NCBI RefSeq assembly: GCF_015704865.1
Contig: NZ_JADQTO010000019.1
Location: 62,001 to 126,000 of the forward strand
DNA: 64,000 bases
Direction: 5' to 3'
DNA from: Actinoplanes aureus
Lineage (GTDB): Bacteria > Actinomycetota > Actinomycetes > Mycobacteriales > Micromonosporaceae
Shown piece by piece: positions 57,739 to 64,000 of this stretch. Made by a program: the position numbers and the translations under genes. The notes beneath the pieces were generated by a model that had not been told where the DNA came from, did not search any database, and was given only the letters and a program-made list of their open reading frames with translations. Within the stretch, counting starts at the first letter, position 1. Each line of letters opens with the position of its first letter.

Positions 57739-58545
57739 TCAGCCCGCACGCCGGGCGGTGTACAGCAGGTACTCCCAGTCCATGACGGCGCCGCCCTGGT
57801 CGAATCGGCGGGCCAGCGCGACCAGCTCGGAGTCCAGTGCGGCCACCTGGGACGGATCGTCGGCGATGTTCTTGTAGACCGCGATGGTCGGCCCGTACCG
57901 GCTCTTGAAGTAGTCCCGGAACGCCTCGGGACGGTCGAACAGATCGACCCGCAGGCTGCGGCGTTCCACGGTCACGTCCTCGACGCCACCACCGAACAGG
58001 CCGGCCAGGTGGGCGGGGTCGCCCCAGCGCGGCGGCGGCTGCGCACCCGGCGGGGGCGGCGGGGCGTACGGCTTCATCGTCGCGAACATCTGCCCGATGA
58101 ACCCTTCCGGCGTCCAGTTGATCAGCCCGATGGTCCCGCCGGGCCGGCAGACCCGCAGCAGTTCACCGGCGGCGGCCTCGTGGTTCGGTGCGAACATGAC
58201 GCCGATGCAGGAGATCACGGTGTCGAACTCGGCGGTCTCGAACGGTAGCGATTCGGCGTCCGCCTCCCGCCAGGTCAGCTTGGCGTCCAGGGAGGCCGCG
58301 TGCCGCTCGCCGACGGCCAGGAGCTCCGGGGTGAGGTCACTCGCCGTGACGGTGGCTCCGGCCCGCGCGGCGGGAATGGAGGCGTTGCCGGTGCCGGCGC
58401 CGACGTCGAGAACGGTCTTGCCCGGGCCGATGCCGGCCGCCTCGACGAGGACCGGCCCGAGTGGGGCGACGATCTCGCTGGCGAGGGCCGGATAGTCACC
58501 CGACGCCCACATCGCGCGGTGCTTGGCTTTCACAGGGTTGGTCAT
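57739..58545 (-). CDS. Class I SAM-dependent methyltransferase
   Basis: 268 residues. VLDVGAGTGNASIPAARAG is motif I, VTASDLTPELL follows, and FDTVISCIGVMFAPNHEAA is motif II. A proline run (YAPPPPPGAQPPPRW) lies near 160-175. ATG 58545 has TAGCGT seven bases upstream, so it may be leaderless. Divergent from the HxlR regulator, its likely controller. Confidence 0.85.
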   Translation of the reverse strand: MTNPVKAKHRAMWASGDYPALASEIVAPLGPVLVEAAGIGPGKTVLDVGAGTGNASIPAARAGATVTASDLTPELLAVGERHAASLDAKLTWREADAESLPFETAEFDTVISCIGVMFAPNHEAAAGELLRVCRPGGTIGLINWTPEGFIGQMFATMKPYAPPPPPGAQPPPRWGDPAHLAGLFGGGVEDVTVERRSLRVDLFDRPEAFRDYFKSRYGPTIAVYKNIADDPSQVAALDSELVALARRFDQGGAVMDWEYLLYTARRAG

Positions 58546-58582
58546 GCCTTCGACGCTAGAGATTCGGCGCCGATCCGGCCTA

Positions 58583-58597
58583 GTACATGATGTGTAC
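58583..58597. promoter_or_regulatory. Candidate HxlR operator
   Basis: GTACA (58583-58587) and TGTAC (58593-58597) form an inverted repeat with a 5-base spacer, midway between the divergent methyltransferase and hxlR-type genes. HxlR-family proteins commonly bind GTAC-type inverted repeats. Confidence 0.55.
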
Positions 58598-58654
58598 CGC
58601 CACTGTCCGCAATCGGACGTCGCGCATTGATCGCGCCGGGCATATCGTCGCTGC

Positions 58655-59329
58655 ATGGGCGCGTCTTACGGGCAGTTCTGCCCGGTCGCGAAGGCGATGG
58701 AGCTGCTGGACGAACGCTGGACCGTGCTGGTGATCCGGGAGCTGCTCTCCGGCAGCCGGCGCTTCAACGACCTGCGCCGCGGCCTGCCGCGGATGTCGCC
58801 GACACTGCTCTCCCGCCGCCTGCACCAGCTGACCGCGGCCGGCCTGATCGAGCGGCAGCAGTTCGGCGCCGAGGTGGAGTACACGCTGACCCCGGCCGGC
58901 AAGGAGCTGGAGTCGATCGTGATGGCGCTCGGTGTTTGGGGCACCCGGTGGATCCCCGAGCTGGGCGACCGCGATCTGGACCCGAAACTGCTGCTCTGGG
59001 ACATGCACCGGGAGATCGATCACAGCGCGGTGCCGCGCCGGCGGACGGTGCTGCACTTCAGCTTCCCGGCCGCGCCGCCCAAGCTGCGGGACTGGTGGCT
59101 GGTGATCCGGCCGGACGACGTCGATCTCTGCGACGTCGATCCCGGGCACGAGGTGGACCTGCTGGTCACCGCCGATCTGCGCGGCCTCACCGACGTCTGG
59201 CTCGGCAAGCGCACCTGGGACGCCGCGCTCCGGGCCGGCGAGCTGCGCTTCACCGGCCCGGAGAAACTGCGCCGGGCGATGCCCGGCTGGTTCAAGAGGT
59301 CCGCTTTCGCCAGCATTCCGAGACCTTGA
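58655..59329 (+). CDS. HxlR-family regulator with C-terminal SCP2-like domain
   Basis: 224 residues. The winged helix (1-105) has CPVAKAMELLDERWTVLVIRELLSGSRRFNDLRRGLPRMSPTLLSRRL, with a conserved Cys at residue 9, a position used for redox sensing in some relatives. The C-terminal half (about 115-224, VLHFSF...LLVTADLRGLTDVWLGK) looks like an SCP2 sterol-carrier-type pocket, suggesting a hydrophobic ligand. TATCGT lies six bases before ATG 58655 (leaderless). Confidence 0.85.
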   Translation: MGASYGQFCPVAKAMELLDERWTVLVIRELLSGSRRFNDLRRGLPRMSPTLLSRRLHQLTAAGLIERQQFGAEVEYTLTPAGKELESIVMALGVWGTRWIPELGDRDLDPKLLLWDMHREIDHSAVPRRRTVLHFSFPAAPPKLRDWWLVIRPDDVDLCDVDPGHEVDLLVTADLRGLTDVWLGKRTWDAALRAGELRFTGPEKLRRAMPGWFKRSAFASIPRP

Positions 59330-59421
59330 CCCATTCGGGGTACGAGTAATCGCCGAGTCCCGCCGCTCCCGCGCGACGTCCGCGCCCGCTCCCGTCCGCA
59401 GCGCGGCCGCCGGGAAATGGC

Positions 59422-59452
59422 AGGTGGCTTCCGGGCGCAGCGGAAGCCACCT
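59422..59452 (+). terminator. Terminator after the hxlR-type gene
   Basis: AGGTGGCTTCCG (59422-59433) pairs perfectly with CGGAAGCCACCT (59441-59452). No T-tract. The following bases contain a near-direct repeat CCACCTGAATCTC / CCGCCTGAATCTC (59447 and 59473). Confidence 0.65.
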
Positions 59453-59484
59453 GAATCTCGGCAGGCGCGGGAGCCGCCTGAATC

Positions 59485-61728
59485 TCAGCTGATCCGGAAC
59501 TTCGCGGAGTGCAGGGACGACGGGCGGGAGTCCGGGCCGACGAGCAGCTCGAAGTCGCCCGCCTCGACGACCCGCCGGCCGTCGGCGTCGACAAGCGTGC
59601 ACACGCTCGCCGGCACCTCCAGCTCGACCGTGACGCTCTCTCCCGCCGGCACGCTGACCTGCCGGTACGCCTTCAACTCCCGGGCCGCCCAGGTCACGCT
59701 GGTCACCAGGTCGCTGACGTACACCTGCACGGTCTCCAGCGCGGGTCGCGTTCCGGTGTTGGTGAGCCGCACCGTCGCCCGCACCACACCGTCGGCCGGA
59801 ACGTCGGGTTCGCCGATGGTCAGACCGTCGTAGACCACCGTCGTGTAGCTGAGCCCCTCACCGAAGGCGAAGAGCGGATCCTGGGTGAGGTCGGCGTACC
59901 GGGTGCCGTGCTGGCCACGCAGCTGGTTGTAGTAGATCGGCTGCTGGCCGGCGTGCCGGGCGGCCGAGATGGGCATCCGGCCGGTCGGCTCGATCAGGCC
60001 GAGGAGCAGCTCGGCGATCGCCTGCCCGCCGCGCATGCCCGGGTTGAACGCCTGGATGATCGCGGACGCCTCGAGCGCCGACGGCGGCAGCACGTGCGGC
60101 TTCGAGTCGATCAGCACGACGATCATCGGGGTGCCGGTGGCGGCGACCGCGTCGAGCAGGGCGATCTGGCCGCCCTGGAGTTCCAGGGTGGCGGTGGACT
60201 TGCCCTCGCCGGTGAGGTCGACCGTGTCCCCGACCACCACGACCGCGTAGTCGGCCTGCTCGGCGGCGGCCGTGGCAGCGGTGAGACGCAGCGGGGAGGC
60301 CGGGATCGGCTGCGCGATGGCGGGTCGCGGCTGCCCGTCCGGGAACGTCTCGCCGTCCGGGTCCGGCACCAGCCGGACGATCTCCGCTCCCGGCTCGTGG
60401 ACGACCTCCCAGTCCGCGGGCACGGCTTTCAGGAGCCCGTCCAGCACGGTGGAGGTCAGCTCGCGGGGGTGGCCGTCGGGCATCCAGTCCACCTGGCCGG
60501 AGTTGCCGGCCCAGTCGCCGAGCTGCGCCGACACGTCGTGGGCGTTGGGCCCGAGCACCGCGATCCGCCGGGATCCGCCGGACGGCAGGGGGAGTACGCC
60601 GTCGTTGCGCAGCAGGACCAGCGACCGGCGGGCCACCTCGAGGTTGAGCTCGGTGTGCGCCGGGGCGCCGATCACCGCCCGCTGCCGCTCGGCGTCCGGG
60701 GTACGCGGGTTCTCGAAGAGGCCCAGCTCGAACTTGAGGCGCAGGATCCGGCGTACCGCGGCGTCGATGTCGTTCTCGGTCAGCAGCCCGCGCCGGATCG
60801 CCTCCTGGGCGCCTTCGAAGAAGGCGGGTGTGACCATGACCACATCGTTGCCGGCCTTCACGGCGGCCGCGGCCGCCTCGGCGTAGTCGGCGCAGACCTT
60901 CTGCTCCCAGACCATCCGGCCGACGTTGTCCCAGTCGGTGACGAGCGTGCCGGTGAAGCCCCACTCGTCCTTGAGCACGTCGTTGAGCAGCCACTTGTTG
61001 GCGGTGATCGGCACGCCGTCCATCGACTGGTAGCCGAGCATGAAGACCGCGCAGCCTTCCTGGGCGGCCCGCTCGAACGGCGGCAGGAACCAGGAGCGCA
61101 GCTTGCGCCGGCTGATGTCGGCCTCGCTCGCGTCCCGGCCGCCCTGGGTCTCCGAGTACCCGGCGAAGTGCTTGGCGGTCGCCAGGATCGCGGTCGGGTC
61201 GGTGAGCCCGCCGCCCTGGTAGCCGCGGATCATCGCGGCGCCCAGTTCGCCGATCAGGTACGGGTCCTCGCCGAAAGTTTCGTCCACCCGGCCCCAGCGC
61301 AGGTCGCGAGCGATGCAGAGGACCGGGGAGAAGGTCCAGTGGATGCCGGTGGCGGCGGCCTCGATCGCCGTGATCCGCGCCACTTTCTCGACCAGCTCGG
61401 GGTCCCAGGTGGCGGCCATCGCGAGCTGGGTGGGGAAGACCGTGGCACCGGGCCAGAAGCCGTGGCCGTGGATGCAGTCCTCCGCGGTGATCAGCGGGAT
61501 CCGCAGCCGGGTGCGTGCGACCAGCTCAGCGGCCTCGACCAGCTTGGCCGGGGAGGTGTGCAGGATGGAACCGGCCAGCTTCTCCAGGACGATCTCGCCG
61601 AGGTCCTGGCGGGCGTCGAGCTGGAGCATCTGCCCGACCTTCTCGGGCAAGGTCATGCGGCCCAGCAGATCCTCCACGCGCTCCGTCGTGGGGCGCGAGG
61701 AGTCCTGGTACGGGAAGTCTGCGGGCAT
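59485..61728 (-). CDS. Glycoside hydrolase family 3 beta-glycosidase
   Basis: 747 residues with no signal peptide, so probably cytoplasmic. The (beta/alpha)8 domain has KHFAGYSETQGGRD and the nucleophile in LVTDWDNV; the alpha/beta sandwich has RSLVLLRNDGVLPLP; a FnIII-like C-terminal domain follows (from about 640, VTVELEVPASV). Likely beta-glucosidase or beta-xylosidase. ATG 61728 follows GGAGG. A LacI-type palindrome lies upstream. Confidence 0.93.
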   Translation of the reverse strand: MPADFPYQDSSRPTTERVEDLLGRMTLPEKVGQMLQLDARQDLGEIVLEKLAGSILHTSPAKLVEAAELVARTRLRIPLITAEDCIHGHGFWPGATVFPTQLAMAATWDPELVEKVARITAIEAAATGIHWTFSPVLCIARDLRWGRVDETFGEDPYLIGELGAAMIRGYQGGGLTDPTAILATAKHFAGYSETQGGRDASEADISRRKLRSWFLPPFERAAQEGCAVFMLGYQSMDGVPITANKWLLNDVLKDEWGFTGTLVTDWDNVGRMVWEQKVCADYAEAAAAAVKAGNDVVMVTPAFFEGAQEAIRRGLLTENDIDAAVRRILRLKFELGLFENPRTPDAERQRAVIGAPAHTELNLEVARRSLVLLRNDGVLPLPSGGSRRIAVLGPNAHDVSAQLGDWAGNSGQVDWMPDGHPRELTSTVLDGLLKAVPADWEVVHEPGAEIVRLVPDPDGETFPDGQPRPAIAQPIPASPLRLTAATAAAEQADYAVVVVGDTVDLTGEGKSTATLELQGGQIALLDAVAATGTPMIVVLIDSKPHVLPPSALEASAIIQAFNPGMRGGQAIAELLLGLIEPTGRMPISAARHAGQQPIYYNQLRGQHGTRYADLTQDPLFAFGEGLSYTTVVYDGLTIGEPDVPADGVVRATVRLTNTGTRPALETVQVYVSDLVTSVTWAARELKAYRQVSVPAGESVTVELEVPASVCTLVDADGRRVVEAGDFELLVGPDSRPSSLHSAKFRIS

Positions 61729-61778
61729 GTGTTGCCTCCGGTGGCGATGAACACGAACGGTTCGGAGTCTTCCAGTAC

Positions 61779-61790
61779 GGAACCGGTTCC
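61779..61790. promoter_or_regulatory. LacI-type operator upstream of the GH3 gene
   Basis: GGAACCGGTTCC is a perfect palindrome with the CG centre typical of LacI/GalR-family sites, about 50 bp upstream of the GH3 ATG. Related half-sites occur nearby (CGAACGGTTCG at 61754 and GGTTCCGGAAC at 61804). No lacI-type gene is in the window. Confidence 0.6.
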
Positions 61791-61931
61791 GGCACCCCAC
61801 CCCGGTTCCGGAACTTTGCGATCTCCGTTCACCCGGGCGGGGAAGCGGATTTACCCGGATGCCGGTATGGTCCTCACTGGACCGCACGCATCGAGGTTGA
61901 ATTATCACCTTGAGTCACCGTGAGGGGGAAC

Positions 61932-63218
61932 ATGGGTTCGGCCGACCGGGTCCTCAGACGGACCAGCGAAGCGATCGAACACATCTCCGGCATTTGTTTC
62001 AAGACCGGCCCGCCCCGGCGGATCGGCGCCGAACTGGAATGGACCACGCACCCCGCCGCCGACCCGTCCGCGTACCTGCGTACTGATCAGCTGGCCACCG
62101 CGCTGGGTGAGCACGCACCCCGCTCGCTCGGCAACCCGCACCCCGTGCCACTGCCCGCCGGAGGCACGGTCACCGTCGAACCGGGCGGCCAGGTCGAGAT
62201 CTCCTCGGCCCCGGCGGACTCGCTGACCGCCCTGCACGCCGTCGTCACCGCCGACCGCGACACCCTCGCCGAGCTGCTGGCCCGCTCTGGGATCGTCCTC
62301 GGTGAGCGCGGGCTCGACCCGTACCGGGCGCCCCGGCGAATTCTCGACACTCCCCGCTACGCCGCCATGGAGCGCGCCTTCGACGATGCCGGGCGCACCA
62401 TGATGGGTGCCACGGCCGGACTCCAGGTCTGCCTCGACGGCGGTACGCCGGACCGGTGGGCCGCCCTGCACGAGTGGGGTCCGGCGCTGATCGCCCTCTT
62501 CGCCAACTCCCGGTTCCGCGCCGGCCGGGACACCGGCTGGGCGTCCGCGCGGATGGCCGCCTGGTACGGCATCGACCCGCGCCGCACCGCGCCGGTGCCG
62601 CTCACCGGCGACCCGGCCGAGACCTGGGCCCGGTACGCGCTGGACGCCCCGCTGCTCTGCGTCCGCCGCGACGGCGACCGGTGGGACGCCCCACCCGGGA
62701 CCACGTTCGCCGACTGGATCGAGACCGGTGGCATCGAACGCCGCTGGACCGGTCCGGGCCGGATCAGCGCACGCCGGATCGGTGCCCGGCTGCGCGGCAA
62801 GCCGAGGGCCGCCGAGCCGGTCGAGCGCCCACCCACCCTGACCGACCTGGACTACCACCTGAACACCCTCTTCCCGCCGGTACGGCCGCGGGGCTACCTC
62901 GAGGTCCGCTACCTGGACACCCAGCCGGCCGGGCAGTGGATCGCTCCGGTCGCGGTGCTGACCGCCCTGCTCGCTGACGAGGCGGTCACCGACCGGGCGC
63001 GAGGGCTCGCCGCCGGGGCCGCCGACCGGTGGCATCCCGCCGCCCGGCACGGGCTGGCCGACCCCGCCGTGCGTACCGCGGCCGCCGGCCTGGCCGATCT
63101 GGCCTGCCGCAATCTGGCCGCCACCGGCCTGCCACACGCCGTCCGCGACACCGTCGCCGACGTCGTCTCCCGTCGCCTGCACGCCGCCGTCTCCGGCCGG
63201 CTGATGAAAACCGCCTGA
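61932..63218 (+). CDS. egtA: Glutamate-cysteine ligase EgtA
   Basis: 428 residues of the GCS2-type ligase family that makes gamma-glutamylcysteine for ergothioneine synthesis. RIGAELEWTTHP binds metal and glutamate; VEPGGQVEISSAP and MMGATAGLQVCLDGG are family motifs. GAGGGGGA precedes ATG 61932; GTG 61920 is in frame. It lies 15 bp before egtB. Confidence 0.93.
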   Translation: MGSADRVLRRTSEAIEHISGICFKTGPPRRIGAELEWTTHPAADPSAYLRTDQLATALGEHAPRSLGNPHPVPLPAGGTVTVEPGGQVEISSAPADSLTALHAVVTADRDTLAELLARSGIVLGERGLDPYRAPRRILDTPRYAAMERAFDDAGRTMMGATAGLQVCLDGGTPDRWAALHEWGPALIALFANSRFRAGRDTGWASARMAAWYGIDPRRTAPVPLTGDPAETWARYALDAPLLCVRRDGDRWDAPPGTTFADWIETGGIERRWTGPGRISARRIGARLRGKPRAAEPVERPPTLTDLDYHLNTLFPPVRPRGYLEVRYLDTQPAGQWIAPVAVLTALLADEAVTDRARGLAAGAADRWHPAARHGLADPAVRTAAAGLADLACRNLAATGLPHAVRDTVADVVSRRLHAAVSGRLMKTA

Positions 63219-63233
63219 GGAGGGACCCCGCAC

Positions 63234-64000
63234 ATGACCCAGGACCTGCGGCTCACCATCGCCGCCGAACTGGAACGCACCCGGGCCCGGACAGCGCTGC
63301 TCACCGACGCCGTCGACGACACCGATCTGATCCGCCAGCACTCACCGCTGATGTCCCCGCTGGTCTGGGACCTGGCGCACGTCGGCAACCAGGAGGAACT
63401 CTGGCTGGTCCGGGACGTGGGCGGCCGCGACCCGGTACGCCAGGACATCGACGAGCTGTACGACGCCTTCAAACACGCCCGCCGGGACCGCCCGGCCCTG
63501 CCGCTGCTGGATCCCGGGCAGGCCCGGGCCTATGTCGCCCAGGTCCGCCAGAAGGCCCTGGACGTGCTGGACCGGGTGCGCTTCGAACCGGATCGGCGCC
63601 TGGTCGACAACGGTTTCGCGTTCGGCATGATCGTGCAGCACGAGCAGCAGCACGACGAGACCATGCTGTCCACCCACCAGTTGCGGGCCGGCTCACCGGT
63701 GCTGACCGCGCCCGCGCCGCCACCCTCGGCGGCCCCGGTGACCGGGGAGGTGCTCATCCCCGGCGGCCGATTCGTGATGGGTACGGACACCGACCCGTGG
63801 GCGCTGGACAACGAGCGGCCCGCGCACACCGTCGACGTCCCGGCGTTCCGGATCGACGCCGCGCCGGTCACCAACGCGCAGTACCTGGCCTTCATCGACG
63901 CCGGCGGCTACGACGACCCGCGCTGGTGGAGCCCGCGCGGGTGGGAGCACCGGAACAACGCGGGTCTTCAAGCACCGCTGCACTGGATCCGGGATCCCGG
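63234..64000 (+). CDS. egtB: Hercynine oxygenase EgtB, 5' part (runs off the right edge)
   Basis: About 255 codons are present. The DinB-like domain supplies iron ligands in LAHVGNQEE and in HEQQHDE (the HX3HXE motif). The formylglycine-generating-enzyme-like domain begins VLIPGGRFVMGTDTDPWALDNERPAH. EgtB joins hercynine and gamma-glutamylcysteine with O2. GAGGAGGG precedes the ATG. The EgtC and EgtD genes presumably lie beyond the edge. Confidence 0.95.
   Translation, partial: MTQDLRLTIAAELERTRARTALLTDAVDDTDLIRQHSPLMSPLVWDLAHVGNQEELWLVRDVGGRDPVRQDIDELYDAFKHARRDRPALPLLDPGQARAYVAQVRQKALDVLDRVRFEPDRRLVDNGFAFGMIVQHEQQHDETMLSTHQLRAGSPVLTAPAPPPSAAPVTGEVLIPGGRFVMGTDTDPWALDNERPAHTVDVPAFRIDAAPVTNAQYLAFIDAGGYDDPRWWSPRGWEHRNNAGLQAPLHWIRDP

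Noticed and set aside
59509..61923. 804-codon plus-strand open frame
   Set aside because: It lies antisense to the GH3 glycosidase, whose catalytic motifs are on the minus strand.
1..64000. tRNA/rRNA genes, CRISPR arrays, insertion sequences, prophage
   Set aside because: I found no cloverleaf-like tRNA, no regularly spaced array of identical repeats, no transposase or integrase motif and no phage structural gene.

Overview
The window is about 70% GC, uses GTG and even TTG starts freely, and packs genes into 1-4 bp overlaps (ATGA, GTGA, TGATG). It carries actinobacterial hallmarks: BldD, the actinobacterial integration host factor mIHF, a PyrR-controlled pyr operon, a helicase-dead PriA, PH-domain protein after hisG, and ergothioneine genes. 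It looks like the chromosome of a filamentous actinomycete, most likely Micromonosporaceae (Actinoplanes-like). That placement is inferred from gene content and order, not from a search.

Layout. 1-1087: 5' part of a NACHT-family NTPase gene on the minus strand, divergent from aroB. 1175-3722: aroB-aroQ-efp-nusB. 4128-4616: bldD on the minus strand. 4918-15331: pyrR-pyrB-pyrC-carA-carB-pyrD-bioA-pyrF, which is the complete UMP route apart from the shared phosphoribosyltransferase pyrE, with bioA embedded. 15514-19264: mihF-gmk-rpoZ-coaBC-metK. 19383-22997: a histidine phosphatase, then on the minus strand a large secreted protein with a NucA/NucB-like nuclease tail and, immediately downstream, a SUKH/SMI1-like candidate immunity gene. 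23154-28976: priA-def-fmt-rsmB-rpe. 29034-32489: a receiver-GGDEF protein, a tetR-plsC pair and a divergent class V aminotransferase. 32552-36269: FMN riboswitch and ribD-ribE-ribBA-ribH. 36266-38717: an amino-acid ABC transporter on the minus strand. 38796-40390: hisE-hisG-PH protein. 40391-46603: infC-rpmI-rplT-RNA methyltransferase-pheS-pheT. 46654-61728: an accessory stretch of small regulator/enzyme pairs (SAM adenosyltransferase-like protein, methyltransferases, SDR, DUF3616-type protein, TetR/MFS, M28 peptidase, TetR/FAD monooxygenase, SanA-like protein, GNAT, HxlR, GH3 glycosidase). 61932-64000: egtA and the 5' part of egtB.

Regulation is unusually readable. I see an FMN riboswitch with a hairpin over the ribD ribosome-binding site, a PyrR-binding loop just ahead of the pyrR ribosome-binding site, two near-consensus BldD boxes in the bldD-pyrR gap, a structured infC leader with a terminator and an ATC start, and three divergent promoters with repeated operators (TAGACA-n-TGTCTA, GCGTAC x4, CCAACAAGTGTT x3). 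A motif TANNNT followed 5-7 bases later by GTG/ATG recurs at gene starts and at several tiny upstream ORFs, pointing to common leaderless transcription.

Most of the window is conserved housekeeping DNA. The best candidates for new biology are the secreted nuclease toxin/immunity pair between metK and priA, the NACHT protein beside aroB, and the tiny leaderless ORFs ahead of def, pheS and pyrR.
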